Below are positions 46,164 to 55,213 of a stretch of 64,000 bases of DNA, piece by piece (position 1 is the first letter of the stretch; each line of letters begins with the position of its first letter). Below the pieces are notes generated by a model. The model was given only the letters and a program-made list of their open reading frames with translations. It was not told the DNA's origin and did not search any database. The DNA lies in NCBI GenBank assembly GCA_000621765.1, contig JHXJ01000001.1:124001-188000 (forward strand), written 5' to 3'. Position numbers and translations under genes: made by a program. Source of the DNA: Ruminococcaceae bacterium AB4001. Lineage in GTDB: Bacteria > Bacillota > Clostridia > Saccharofermentanales > Saccharofermentanaceae.

Positions 46164-47300
46164 ATGGTAAAGAAGATAGCTATCGCAGTTTGGATACTTA
46201 CCGCAACATTATTGGGTGTTCTTGTCCTCAATTACGCAGGCAACAGGAAGCTCATCGAGAACTACGGCGAGAAGATCTACCAGCCGAACGAGCTCGGATT
46301 CTTAGGCTTCACACAGCCTTATATCAACCACTTCAACAAAGGTAACATCTACTACCAGTTAGGTGACTATGAGAAGGCAAAGCAGGAATACCAGATGGCA
46401 TTGAACCTCATGCCCCCGGATCCCTACGACTGCAAGACCAGAGTAAACTACGCACTTTCTTACGTTACTCCGATCGAAGTTGATGAGATCGATGAGGACA
46501 ACTATAAGGATGTCATCGAGATCTGTGAGACAGCGAAGAAGATCCTCTCAGAGAAGGACTGCGCGACCGCGAATAACGACGGTCACTACTACGCTGCCCA
46601 GAAACTCTATAACGAGATCAACCAGTTCATTGAGGATCTGAAGAACCAGTACGAGAATCCGCCGACGCCGACACCTACGGATACGCCGACGCCGACACCC
46701 GATCCCAGCCAGCCTACGGCAACTCCGACACCTACATCCAAGCCGGATGCCGATGCTACTGAGACACCTACACCTTCACCCACACCTGAAGGCGGTTCAG
46801 AGACACCTACTCCCACACCTTCACCCGGCGGCGGAACGGCAACGCCTACACCTACTCCGGGCGGCGCGACACCCACACCTACACCTACTCCCGGCGGTCC
46901 GGGTTCTCCTACGCCCACACCTGGCGGAGAAGGAACGCCTACTCCAACACCCACACCGGGCGGAGAGGGAACAGGCACGCCTACTCCCACACCTGGCGGA
47001 GAAGGTACGGCAACACCTACACCTACGCCTGGCGGAGAAGGAACAGGCACACCTACGCCTACACCGGGCGGAGAAGGAACAGGTACGCCTACACCTACAC
47101 CCGGCGGTCCTGCACAGGGCTCAGGCACACCTACGCCTACACCGGGCGGACATGGCGACGGCAGAGCAACTCCTACACCTACGAAGACTCCCGAACAGAG
47201 ATTAAGAGACGTTCAGGACAGAGGTAACAGAGAGCGTTATTCCGGAGAAGACGGAACCGGAAGCGGCAGAGGAGGCCGTGGCGGTTCGGCAAGCTGGTAA
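46164..47300 (+). CDS. TPR protein with long Thr-Pro repeat region (BatC-like)
   Basis: The 378-residue protein has an N-terminal membrane helix (about 5-23), one or two tetratricopeptide repeats ([32 protein letters not shown]), then from about residue 165 to 345 a low-complexity region of [12 protein letters not shown]-type units repeated roughly ten times, and an Arg/Gly/Ser-rich C-terminus. The Thr-Pro region would be extended and wall-spanning. The TPR part corresponds to BatC of other Bat operons; the repeat tail is unusual for that family. Confidence 0.8.
   Translation: MVKKIAIAVWILTATLLGVLVLNYAGNRKLIENYGEKIYQPNELGFLGFTQPYINHFNKGNIYYQLGDYEKAKQEYQMALNLMPPDPYDCKTRVNYALSYVTPIEVDEIDEDNYKDVIEICETAKKILSEKDCATANNDGHYYAAQKLYNEINQFIEDLKNQYENPPTPTPTDTPTPTPDPSQPTATPTPTSKPDADATETPTPSPTPEGGSETPTPTPSPGGGTATPTPTPGGATPTPTPTPGGPGSPTPTPGGEGTPTPTPTPGGEGTGTPTPTPGGEGTATPTPTPGGEGTGTPTPTPGGEGTGTPTPTPGGPAQGSGTPTPTPGGHGDGRATPTPTKTPEQRLRDVQDRGNRERYSGEDGTGSGRGGRGGSASW
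46660..47195 (+). repeat. In-frame coding repeat (Thr-Pro-Gly units)
   Basis: The DNA encoding the TPTPTPGG units is itself repetitive (ACACCTACGCCTACACC-like and GGCGGAGAAGGAAC blocks). Synonymous differences between units are frequent, so the repeats are not all recent copies, but unit number could vary between strains. Confidence 0.85.
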
Positions 47301-47312
47301 AGGCATAAGGAT

Positions 47313-48656
47313 ATGTATAGGGAAAGACCTGCGATCAAGGTTCTTGACGGAATACTGATAACGGGAGCATGTCTAAGTACTTTTCTCTATGAGATAAGCA
47401 ACTGGTTCATTGCGCTTACTGTAGTAATGGCCATCGCAGCTTTCATACTTCCCGGATTCCATGCAAAAGATGTCGCGGGAGCAAGGCTCAGGGTCTGCTC
47501 CTACGGTAACACGATCCTGTCTGTTTTCCCGTACACGCTTCTTGTCGTAATACCGGTATTCATCGCGTCGCTATTCTTTACCGAGCAGCTCGGAGGCTGG
47601 AAGCCGGTAATCGTATACGCGTGCGTGACGATAGGTATTCTCAACGCATATTTCTGGACGGGCATCATCCTCGTATATCTGACATCTAAGCAGATAGGCT
47701 TAAGCAAGAGGCTCATAGGAATCTTCTGCGGCATGATCCCCGTTGCCAACCTCTTCGTGCTCTCATGGATCGTTAAGATCGCCACAAGGGAGATAAGGGA
47801 AGAGAGCGAAAGATACTGGCGCAATGAAGCCCGCAAGGCCGACCAGGTCTGTAAGACACGCTATCCGATCCTCATGGTCCACGGCGTTTTCTTCAGAGAT
47901 TCTGAGCACTTAAACTACTGGGGACGTGTTCCTGAAGAACTCATCAAGAACGGAGCGACGGTCTTCTACGGCGGTCAGGAATCTGCAGGCGACGTACACA
48001 CCTGCGCTCTCCAGATCAAGAAAGCTATCGTCCGGGTACTGCAGGAAACAGGCGCCGAGAAGGTCAACATCATTGCCCACAGTAAAGGCGGCCTTGATTC
48101 AAGATACTGCATCTCAATGCTCGGCATGGCACCTTATGTCGCATCGCTTACAACGGTCAACACGCCCCACAGAGGCTGCGAATTTGCCGAATACCTGATG
48201 AACAATGCGCCCGAGAAGCTCAAGAACACCGTAGCTGCCGCCTACAACAAAGGCGCTAGGGCATTGGGAGACATCAACCCCGACTTCGTCAAGGCGGTCA
48301 CGGATCTTACAAAAGACGGCGTCGCAAGGCTCAATGCCGAGATGGCGCCCATGGAATCGCAGTTCAACGGCATCTACACCCAGAGCTTCGGCTCCAAGTT
48401 AAACCACGCTACAAGCGGAAGGTTCCCTCTTAACATGAGCTACTATTTCGTCAAATACTTCGACGGTTATAACGACGGACTTGTAGGCGAAGACTCATTC
48501 AAGTGGGGTTCCGAATACCACTTCCTTACAAATAAGGGCCTTCGCGGCATCTCACACGCCGACATGATCGACCTCAACCGCGAGAACATCGACGGCTTCG
48601 ACGTCCGCGAATTCTATATCGGCGTCGTCCACGGCCTCAAGGAGAGAGGACTGTAA
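47313..48656 (+). CDS. Membrane-anchored lipase-like alpha/beta hydrolase
   Basis: The 447-residue protein has four or five hydrophobic segments in the first 155 residues, then an alpha/beta hydrolase domain: PILMVHGVFFRD (oxyanion region), NIIAHSKGGLDSRY with the nucleophile in AHSKGG, and TVNTPHRGCEFAEYL. The elbow is A-x-S-x-G, with Ala at the first position, as in lactonizing-type lipases. It closes the MoxR-Bat operon 12 nt after the TPR gene. The link with the MoxR complex is by position only. Confidence 0.75.
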   Translation: MYRERPAIKVLDGILITGACLSTFLYEISNWFIALTVVMAIAAFILPGFHAKDVAGARLRVCSYGNTILSVFPYTLLVVIPVFIASLFFTEQLGGWKPVIVYACVTIGILNAYFWTGIILVYLTSKQIGLSKRLIGIFCGMIPVANLFVLSWIVKIATREIREESERYWRNEARKADQVCKTRYPILMVHGVFFRDSEHLNYWGRVPEELIKNGATVFYGGQESAGDVHTCALQIKKAIVRVLQETGAEKVNIIAHSKGGLDSRYCISMLGMAPYVASLTTVNTPHRGCEFAEYLMNNAPEKLKNTVAAAYNKGARALGDINPDFVKAVTDLTKDGVARLNAEMAPMESQFNGIYTQSFGSKLNHATSGRFPLNMSYYFVKYFDGYNDGLVGEDSFKWGSEYHFLTNKGLRGISHADMIDLNRENIDGFDVREFYIGVVHGLKERGL

Positions 48657-48660
48657 GGGC

Positions 48661-48704
48661 AAAAAAAACGGCAACCGCACGGTTCTGACCGTATCAATTG
48701 CCGT
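48661..48704 (-). terminator. Rho-independent terminator (minus strand)
   Basis: On the minus strand ACGGCAA (48704-48698) pairs with TTGCCGT (48674-48668), with an inner ACGGT/ACCGT stem, followed by a run of seven T. It ends the Rrf2 gene and may also stop the convergent Bat operon. Confidence 0.85.
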
Positions 48705-48739
48705 ATAAGCTGCCAAATGAATTGAATATCAAAACCTGA

Positions 48740-49150
48740 TCAGGCGTCCTTTGCTGCCAGATCAGCGATAGTGTATTTCTTGAAGAACTTCTCCATCTCA
48801 GCGCTGAACTCTTTCCACATCGGGAGAGTAACGCACTGGTTGATGCGCTCGCACTTGGGACCGTCGGGATTCATGCAGGAGACTACGAAGAAATCGTTCT
48901 CGGTGATGGAGATGATGTCCCATGCTGTGATCTCTTTGGCGTCTTTATTGAGCTTGTAGCCGCCATTCTTGCCTCTGAGACCCTTTACCAGGCCGTTCTG
49001 GACAAGGATCTTTATGATCGACTCAAGGTATTTCTCAGACAGTCCCTGACGCTCTGCGATGTCACCTAATGTGATGTAGGAATCAGATCCGTGCTTTGCT
49101 ATATCGATCATTACGCGGAGTGCATAACGTCCCTTTGTTGATACGACCAT
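48740..49150 (-). CDS. Rrf2-family transcriptional regulator (IscR/CymR-like)
   Basis: The 136-residue protein begins with the Rrf2 winged helix-turn-helix (STKGRYALRVMIDIA, SEKYLESIIKILVQNGLVKGLRGKNGGYKL). Three cysteines lie at 92, 100 and 106. IscR uses cysteines at nearly the same positions (92, 98, 104) to bind an iron-sulfur cluster, but the first spacing differs here (7 versus 5 residues between). It may sense iron-sulfur or redox state. A minus promoter with TATAAT lies 36 nt upstream. It appears monocistronic. Confidence 0.88.
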   Translation of the reverse strand: MVVSTKGRYALRVMIDIAKHGSDSYITLGDIAERQGLSEKYLESIIKILVQNGLVKGLRGKNGGYKLNKDAKEITAWDIISITENDFFVVSCMNPDGPKCERINQCVTLPMWKEFSAEMEKFFKKYTIADLAAKDA

Positions 49151-49185
49151 TTACCAGTCCTCCATGCCTAAAAAGTTACAAACCC

Positions 49186-49214
49186 ATTATAGTAGAAGGT
49201 AATAGGGAATATAA
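49186..49214 (-). promoter_or_regulatory. Promoter of the Rrf2 gene
   Basis: On the minus strand a perfect TATAAT (49191-49186) is preceded at 17 nt by TTATAT, a weak -35. No palindromic operator is evident around it. Confidence 0.45.
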
Positions 49215-49291
49215 GTATCCAAATGTAAATAAAGTTGGACGAAAAATCCGAAGATTGTTCGAAATGCCGTAAAACAGGCACTTTAACAGTG

Positions 49292-50638
49292 TTACTTGAG
49301 GCCTTTTATCTCTTCGCCGTCCTTAAAAGGCTTCCAGGGAAGCTTGCCGGTATAGGCAAAGGTGCTCCAGAGTTCGCGCATCTTTTCACCGACACATCTG
49401 GAGATCGGATCGTCGACATTCGCGTACGAAGTGGAGTTCCCGAAGAGGACAGGGAGGTCGCTTGCGTGGAAACATCCGGCACCTCTCTTCTCGATATCGG
49501 GTGTCATATACTGGTACTCGTAGGCCCATGAAGGTCCCTTGATCTCACGTGCGAGCTCTAAAGAGGGAAGTCGGTAGAATGTGGCCGTGAAGTCATCTGA
49601 CATGTTGCGGCGCGTATTCTTGCCCGGCTTGAATTTGAACTTAAACCAGTAGGCTGCCAGAGGAAGCGAGAGCGTCGGGATGTTGCAGATGAAGGCATCG
49701 CCTTCCTGGCTGCAGGTTCCGATGAGGATCGGCTTATTTGAAGCCTTTGCGGCATCCACCGGGCGGCTCTTTATCACGGTGCCGTCAATGACTGGGGAGA
49801 AGGCGCAGGTTGTATTTCCTTCCGTTAATACCATCTTGCGGAGCTTACTGTTGGCCATGTGGATGGTCTCGATGTCGATGTCCTTGAGCTTATGGAGCTC
49901 ATCGGGACTGACGCCTAAGAATTTCAGGTATTTGTATGTAAGGCGCTCACTCTGCTTCTCGGTCCAGAAAGACTCTGCGCAGGCTGACTGTATTATCGCC
50001 TTGTCGAAAAGGAGCTTTGCCTCAGGCATTCCCAGAAGCGCAATGATGCACGCGGCGCCTGCCGACTGCCCGAAAAGCGTTACGTTATCAGCATCTCCGC
50101 CGAAACGGTTTATGTTGTTCCTGACGAATCTTAATGCTGCCATCTGGTCGAAAAGGCCGTTGCTCTTATCGAATTCCTTGTTAAGAAAATTGAGGTTTAA
50201 GAATCCTTCAAGATTCAGTCTGTAGTTGAACGTGACGACGATGGTCTTTGTCTCGCGTGCGAATTTTGCCATGTCATAGACGAGCTCGTCACTGTCTTCG
50301 CTCCTTCTGCCGCTGCCTCCGTTGGCATACGAACCGCCGTAGATCCAGACCATTACCGGAGCGTTGTTCTCAATTCCTTCAGGTACGAAAACATTAAGGT
50401 ATAGACAGTCCTTGCCGTCTGTTGAAAGCGTTGCGGTGCCTTTGCCCTGGACGGGGCTAATCGCGCCTCTTACGGCATTGAAGATGCCGCTCCAGGGTTC
50501 CGGGGGAACGGGGTGTTTGAACGCGAGTTCGCCTACAGGCGGCATGGCAAACGGGATACCGAGATATTCCTCGCATCCGTCCTTAACAATGCCCCTGACT
50601 AGGCCATACTCTGTTGTGACCGTTCTTGAGTAATTCAT
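49292..50638 (-). CDS. Type B carboxylesterase
   Basis: The 448-residue protein has the family landmarks: EYLGIPFAMPPVGELAF at the start, EDCLYLN-like KDCLYLNVFVP (76-86), the oxyanion YGGSY (100-104), and the nucleophile GQSAGA with Ser192. A CFHASDLPVLFG segment near 400 supplies the likely histidine. There is no signal peptide. It hydrolyses ester bonds; with plant-polymer enzymes elsewhere in the window, acetyl or feruloyl esters are possible substrates, but this is inference. Confidence 0.9.
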   Translation of the reverse strand: MNYSRTVTTEYGLVRGIVKDGCEEYLGIPFAMPPVGELAFKHPVPPEPWSGIFNAVRGAISPVQGKGTATLSTDGKDCLYLNVFVPEGIENNAPVMVWIYGGSYANGGSGRRSEDSDELVYDMAKFARETKTIVVTFNYRLNLEGFLNLNFLNKEFDKSNGLFDQMAALRFVRNNINRFGGDADNVTLFGQSAGAACIIALLGMPEAKLLFDKAIIQSACAESFWTEKQSERLTYKYLKFLGVSPDELHKLKDIDIETIHMANSKLRKMVLTEGNTTCAFSPVIDGTVIKSRPVDAAKASNKPILIGTCSQEGDAFICNIPTLSLPLAAYWFKFKFKPGKNTRRNMSDDFTATFYRLPSLELAREIKGPSWAYEYQYMTPDIEKRGAGCFHASDLPVLFGNSTSYANVDDPISRCVGEKMRELWSTFAYTGKLPWKPFKDGEEIKGLK

Positions 50639-50698
50639 AAAAGAAGTTTAGCATGCCGAAGGCACGGGGTGCAATCAGATAATGCTTGAAAAGAAGGA

Positions 50699-51667
50699 TC
50701 AGTGGACCTTTACGACTACCAGTTCCGGATAGTTGTTGACCCTTACCGGGAGCACGCTGTTGCCGAGGCCGCGGCTTATTACGAGCTTCATTCCGGACAT
50801 GTCGTGTATACCCTCGTAAAGCTCAGGGAAGATCTCAAACTCAGGCGATACGAGTCCGCCTTTGCCCGGTATTATTATCTGCCCTCCGTGATAGTGTCCG
50901 GTAAGCGCGAGATCAGCGCCCAGGCTCTGATAGAGCGGATAGTACTGCGGTTCATGAGCGAGCATTATCACGGGCTTTTCCGGACCAAAAGGCGGATACG
51001 CATTGAAAGAGGGAAGTGATGTGTCCGCAATGCCTGCAAGGATATACTCATCTGTCTCTATGTAAGCGTCATTTAGGAATATGACGCCGAGAGATCTCAT
51101 CTCCTCAAAGAAGGAATCCATCTTCTCTCCGTGCAGCCATGCTTCGTGATTGCCCGTTACATAGTAGACGGGAGCGATCTTTACCGCACCCTTTATGAAG
51201 TCCATGGAGATGCCGTAAGAGGTGTGTGTCTTGTCGACGATGTCGCCCGTAATGACTATCATGTCGGGCTCCTGCTTTTTTATCCTATTTAGGATCGTCG
51301 ACTGCCCGATTCCGAAGAACTGGTTGTGCAGGTCTGATACCTGGACTATCGTGATGTCCTGTTCAAGATTTAAGTCAGCCTCATATTCGGTGACCGTCAG
51401 GTGGTAGTTCTGGAAGAGTGAATAAATAATAATCGCTATCTCAAGAGCCATGAGGACCGGAACTGTAAGCGCGAATTTGGGCTTTAATGTCTTGTGATGG
51501 AAGATCCTCATGCCCAGGAAAGCTCCTATGGAACCGCCAATCCACGCCCAGAAGAGCAGTGTCTTCTCGGGTATGCGGCGCCTGTCCCTTTTGGCCAGGG
51601 ATTTATCGTATCCGTAAAGGATAAATGCAATGATGTTGACTGCCAGCACATAATAGACCAATAACAT
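50699..51667 (-). CDS. DUF1294 membrane domain fused to metallophosphoesterase
   Basis: The 322-residue protein begins with a DUF1294 membrane domain (YGYDKSLAKRDRRRIPEKTLL...GSIGAFLGMRIFHHKT, about 18-64) and a further helix (about 70-88). The rest is a calcineurin-like phosphoesterase of the YkuE/YaeI type: QVSDLH, ITGDIVD, VTGNHEAW, and a final TGHYHGGQ. All metal-binding motifs are present. DUF1294 usually stands alone, so this fusion is notable. The active site would be near the membrane; phospholipid-like substrates are known for some relatives. Confidence 0.88.
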   Translation of the reverse strand: MLLVYYVLAVNIIAFILYGYDKSLAKRDRRRIPEKTLLFWAWIGGSIGAFLGMRIFHHKTLKPKFALTVPVLMALEIAIIIYSLFQNYHLTVTEYEADLNLEQDITIVQVSDLHNQFFGIGQSTILNRIKKQEPDMIVITGDIVDKTHTSYGISMDFIKGAVKIAPVYYVTGNHEAWLHGEKMDSFFEEMRSLGVIFLNDAYIETDEYILAGIADTSLPSFNAYPPFGPEKPVIMLAHEPQYYPLYQSLGADLALTGHYHGGQIIIPGKGGLVSPEFEIFPELYEGIHDMSGMKLVISRGLGNSVLPVRVNNYPELVVVKVH

Positions 51668-51709
51668 GGTTCATATTATATACTGACAAAAATCAAAATC
51701 CCAAAACCG

Positions 51710-52516
51710 TTAATCGTCCTCAAGCCTGTAAGGATAGAACGTATGGGGAACGACCAGGAGATGCCGTTTGTTGGATGATGCATACATGCGCTTTACCGCA
51801 TTCTCGTATTCTGCAACTCCGTTGGCTATGAGGGTGTCGACGATCTCCGGGTGGAACCTGTACAGTTCGTCGAAGTTATTGATGACCTTGAACATGATGT
51901 AGTCTGAACGGACCCAGTACTGGCGCAGTATGTCAGGCATATTGGGGTCGTCTACATGGTAGAGCGAGACGTGGCAGGAAGATGACATGCCGAACGGTTC
52001 AGTCGCCGTGAGCCTTATGGTCTTCGGGTTATCGAACAGGTCCTTCATCTCACGTAATGCCCAGAAGTAAGGCCTGTCGCAGTACGGTATCAGCTTTGGC
52101 CGTTCTTCCTCAGCTTCTTCCTTGCGCTTTTCTTCAGCCTCCGCCTGGCGCTTTATTTCTGCTACTTCTGCAAGGATCTTCTTCTGCTTGTAAGCTTTGA
52201 TGAGACTTCCGATCCTTCTGATGTGTGCCGCCTTTACCTCTTCGTCGTCTTTTTCTTCAGCAGTCTTGGCAGCATCGGTTATGTGTGCGTTTTTAAGTGC
52301 CTTTGTAAGAAAACGCACGCGGGTGTCGTTTTCCTTTATGGCCTTGCAGACTGCATCAAATTCCGGATTGAAATACGGGTTGATCGTGAGTTTGAGCTTC
52401 TCGAATTTTGCATTCAGATCCGATCTGATTGTTGTCGTCCTCTCGCCCCACTCTGCGAGCATTGCCTCGTATTCTTCGCCTGTCATGTTGAATTGGGAAT
52501 CTTTGTTTTCTGTCAT
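51710..52516 (-). CDS. Hypothetical protein with charged coiled coil
   Basis: About 268 residues from ATG 52516 (a GTG four codons earlier is an alternative). No known domain is recognised. The middle third (about 90-142) is highly charged and predicted coiled coil (KKILAEVAEIKRQAEAEEKRKEEAEEE). The C-terminal part is globular-looking, with aromatic residues (RQYWVRSDYIMFKVINNFDELYRFHPEIVDTLIANG). There is no signal peptide or membrane segment. It lies in a run of minus-strand genes but shares no operon logic that I can see. Confidence 0.6.
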   Translation of the reverse strand: MTENKDSQFNMTGEEYEAMLAEWGERTTTIRSDLNAKFEKLKLTINPYFNPEFDAVCKAIKENDTRVRFLTKALKNAHITDAAKTAEEKDDEEVKAAHIRRIGSLIKAYKQKKILAEVAEIKRQAEAEEKRKEEAEEERPKLIPYCDRPYFWALREMKDLFDNPKTIRLTATEPFGMSSSCHVSLYHVDDPNMPDILRQYWVRSDYIMFKVINNFDELYRFHPEIVDTLIANGVAEYENAVKRMYASSNKRHLLVVPHTFYPYRLEDD

Positions 52517-52643
52517 GTCACCGCTCACCTTTTTTAGCTTGCGCAGTTGAAAACTCCGGCCGTTCCGAAGAACGGTTGCTTTAAAAATAGCATGGAAAAT
52601 CCCGATTTCAAGGATGAGTTTGATCAGGCACTAACAGTAAGAA

Positions 52644-53243
52644 TCAAATCGGCGATCTTACTCCGAACGTCTTGCAGAAATTCCTGGCAGACTCGGTATC
52701 TCTGCTTATACATTTCAGTAAAAGCACAGAGTTGTTTTTAAGATAAGCACAGTTTACATCCGTTCTGCCGTTTTTCAGTTCTTCTGCTTCAATGCAGTAT
52801 TCGTAACCTATTTCCTTACCGTCACGGCCTTCTTCCATATATGCATTCTTATATTCTGCGAAAAGCTTTTCTGCCTCTTCCGGATCCTTCAGAGTAAACA
52901 AAAACCCCGCACCTATTCCGTCATCGTCTGAGAAGATAAACGATGAGGCTTCTTCAACACTGCAGGGCGGCAGACCTCCGAAAAGGTTTAACGTATAGTC
53001 GTAAATATCCTGGGCATCTTCTCCGGTACCGGCGAAATAAGCGCCGTTTTCATCCTTGTTTCCTGAAGACAGCCTTCTGTATGACTTATAGTATTCATCA
53101 AAATCGGGGCTCTCCACGCAATCTTCCCTTATGCAGAATTCGATCAGCTTCTGATGTTCAAACGATTTAGTCCCACAGGCAGTCAGTCCCACTATTACGG
53201 TAATTGCCAGAAATGCACAAACGATCTTATCTGATACTTTCAT
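52644..53243 (-). CDS. Predicted lipoprotein of unknown function
   Basis: The 199-residue protein has a lipoprotein signal peptide (MKVSDKIVCAFLAITVIVGLTAC, lipobox LTAC). The mature part has no domain I recognise; it includes several Cys (CIREDC, CVESP, PPCS, YCIEAEE) and acidic residues. It lies 33 nt downstream of the phosphatase gene and may be co-transcribed with it. Confidence 0.65.
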   Translation of the reverse strand: MKVSDKIVCAFLAITVIVGLTACGTKSFEHQKLIEFCIREDCVESPDFDEYYKSYRRLSSGNKDENGAYFAGTGEDAQDIYDYTLNLFGGLPPCSVEEASSFIFSDDDGIGAGFLFTLKDPEEAEKLFAEYKNAYMEEGRDGKEIGYEYCIEAEELKNGRTDVNCAYLKNNSVLLLKCISRDTESARNFCKTFGVRSPI

Positions 53244-53276
53244 CTTCTATTCCTTCCCCGAAAATAAGGATTCCGC

Positions 53277-53738
53277 CTATATCCCTAAAGATTCAAGATG
53301 CTTCATGAATGCGTTAAGACCTTCTGTCAGGTCATCGTAAGTCTCATCAAAGTTATCTGTGTACCATGGATCGGCGATGCTCCTGTGTGAACCTGCAAAC
53401 TCAAGCAGCTGGAAGATCTTGTTATCAGGATCGCCGCCGGCAATGCGTGTCATGTTGGAGATGTTGTAGGAATCCATGCCGATAAGATAATCGTATTTCG
53501 CATAATCGTCTCTCGTCATCTGGCGCGCATGGTGGGGAATTACAGGGATCCCGACCTGACGCAGTTTACCTACAGTCCCATAGTGCGGACCGTTTCCTAT
53601 CTCTTCACGGCTCGTCGCTGCCGAATCAATATAAAACCTGTCAGACAACCCCCTCTTATTGACCATATCCTGAAACATGGACTGGGCCATTGTAGAACGG
53701 CAGATATTGCCGTGACATATAAATAGTACTTTTATCAT
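53277..53738 (-). CDS. Low-molecular-weight protein tyrosine phosphatase
   Basis: The 153-residue protein begins with VLFICHGNICRS, the C(X)5R phosphate loop with Cys8 and Arg14. The general-acid loop DPWYTDNFDETYDDL lies near 130. These are the hallmarks of the low-molecular-weight phosphatase family. Length is normal. The integrative element begins just upstream of its start, so the gene is intact at the boundary. Confidence 0.93.
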   Translation of the reverse strand: MIKVLFICHGNICRSTMAQSMFQDMVNKRGLSDRFYIDSAATSREEIGNGPHYGTVGKLRQVGIPVIPHHARQMTRDDYAKYDYLIGMDSYNISNMTRIAGGDPDNKIFQLLEFAGSHRSIADPWYTDNFDETYDDLTEGLNAFMKHLESLGI

Positions 53739-53770
53739 TGCTACGATTTGCCCTGAAAAACCTTGAAAAG

Positions 53771-53804
53771 CCTTATTTTATAAGGATTTCCGGATTATCC
53801 TTAT
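53771..53804. repeat. Overlapping inverted repeats at the left end of the integrative element
   Basis: CCTTAT-TTT-ATAAGG (53771-53785) overlaps ATAAGGAT (53780-53787) and its complement ATCCTTAT (53797-53804), spaced by 9 nt. The two pairings exclude each other. The position between the phosphatase gene and the integrase fits an attachment or integrase arm-binding region, but no core duplication could be shown. Confidence 0.5.
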
Positions 53805-53928
53805 AACAGAACGTTCGTTCTTTTCGTGGCTTATTTTGGCATATTTTGGTCGCCAAAAGGTATAAAATCAGGTATAAAATTTGTAAAATTAACCTGACAA
53901 TTTCGCAGGGCTTTTTGAGGCTTCATTT

Positions 53929-55128
53929 TTACCCGATTCCAATCCTTCGGATTTCCGCCTTAACATCCTCATATACGACGTGAGTATAAGTGTTAAGTGT
54001 AACTCCGATTTCCGAATGTCCCATAAGATATTGCAAGTGCTTAGGATTCATTCCTGACTTTGCCATATTGGAACAATAGGTGTGACGGCACACATGAGGG
54101 GTTATAAGCGGCATTTGAACCTTGTAAATGCTGTTGTACTTCTCTCTGATGTGCTGGAAGTATTTCTCCCAGTGGAGTGAATACATCACGCTGCCGTTCT
54201 TGTCGAAGTAAAGAAATCCGGTCTTTCCTTCGATGATTGGTTCTTTTCTTGGAGGTCTTCTGTTGTCGATTATCTTCCGGAAACACGCTTCGACATCAGG
54301 TGTCATGGGAATTACTCTCGTTCCGGCGTTTGTCTTGGTCTGCTGGATATAGTATCCGTGAGAACCGTGCTTCAATAACTGATGATCGATATTGATCGAG
54401 TGTTCTTCGAAGTTAATATCGGAAATTGTCAGTCCGCAGAACTCAGAGATTCTCATTCCTGTTTTGAGAAGAATATAAATACCTTCATAGTATCTGTTAA
54501 AGTGCGGATCCTCTTTTACGAACTTGAGGAAATTGCGTTCTTCTTCTCTGCTCAGTGCCTTACGCCTTACGCTGTTATTAACCAGTACATCTACCACCTG
54601 GAATGAGAACGGGTTCTTTCTGATCAGGTCATCATCTACCGCGAGCTGGAAAGCTGGTCTTAATACGCCCCTTATACAATGAATGGAACTGTATCCTCTG
54701 TGGTCTTTCTGTTGAAGCTTTATGAGCCACAGTTTGGCATCCGATATCCTGACCTGGTCGATTCTTTTGCTTCCAAACGGATCTTTCTTCAAGATATTGA
54801 TGATGGTCTTATAGCCTGTCTTGGTAGTAGGTCTTACGTTTACTCTTGTCTCGACATATCTCTCAACAAGATCGAGAACGGTAAGATTACCGCCGTGTGA
54901 AGCTATATGGTCAAAAAGGTCGGCTTCGATCTGCTTTTCCATCTCCCTTAAGGAAAGACCTCTTTTCTTTCCCTGAGGTGCCAGATCATTGTGATCAAGT
55001 CTTAAGCTGTATACAGCTCTTACTTGTCCCCAAGCGTCAGTGTACTTGAAACGGTAACGACCGTCCGGCAACTGGACCTCTCCGTTGTGTAATAATCTGC
55101 CTCTGTTATCTCTCCTTTTTTCTATCAT
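53929..55128 (-). CDS. int: Tyrosine recombinase / integrase (Tn916-like)
   Basis: About 399 residues from ATG 55128 behind AAAGGAG. An N-terminal arm-binding domain (about 15-70) precedes a core-binding domain and the catalytic domain with LKTGMRISEFCGLT (first Arg), TPHVCRHTYCSNMA (HxxR), LMGHSEIGVTLNTYTHV (His/Tyr nucleophile). All catalytic residues are present, so the enzyme looks active. It resembles the Tn916/Tn1545 family integrases of conjugative and mobilisable elements. Confidence 0.92.
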   Translation of the reverse strand: MIEKRRDNRGRLLHNGEVQLPDGRYRFKYTDAWGQVRAVYSLRLDHNDLAPQGKKRGLSLREMEKQIEADLFDHIASHGGNLTVLDLVERYVETRVNVRPTTKTGYKTIINILKKDPFGSKRIDQVRISDAKLWLIKLQQKDHRGYSSIHCIRGVLRPAFQLAVDDDLIRKNPFSFQVVDVLVNNSVRRKALSREEERNFLKFVKEDPHFNRYYEGIYILLKTGMRISEFCGLTISDINFEEHSINIDHQLLKHGSHGYYIQQTKTNAGTRVIPMTPDVEACFRKIIDNRRPPRKEPIIEGKTGFLYFDKNGSVMYSLHWEKYFQHIREKYNSIYKVQMPLITPHVCRHTYCSNMAKSGMNPKHLQYLMGHSEIGVTLNTYTHVVYEDVKAEIRRIGIG

Positions 55129-55145
55129 ATTTCGAGCTCCTTTCT

Positions 55146-55190
55146 TAAAAAAGCCCGATACAGCATACGTAAAATATACCATACCGGGCT
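55146..55190 (-). terminator. Terminator-like hairpin between xis and int
   Basis: On the minus strand AGCCCG (55190-55185) pairs with CGGGCT (55057-type partner at 55057 omitted; partner 55152-55157) and is followed by T6. It lies directly before the integrase ribosome binding site, so it could limit read-through from the excisionase gene into the integrase gene. Confidence 0.55.
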
Positions 55191-55213
55191 GGTGATTGCC
55201 TTCGATTAATGGG

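Noticed and set aside
46607-47128. 173-residue minus-strand Gly/Val/Pro-rich frame
   Set aside because: It is antisense to the Thr-Pro repeat of the TPR gene, and its composition simply mirrors that repeat.
53739-53928. tRNA gene as integration site
   Set aside because: No cloverleaf or tRNA 3' end could be recognised at the left end of the element.
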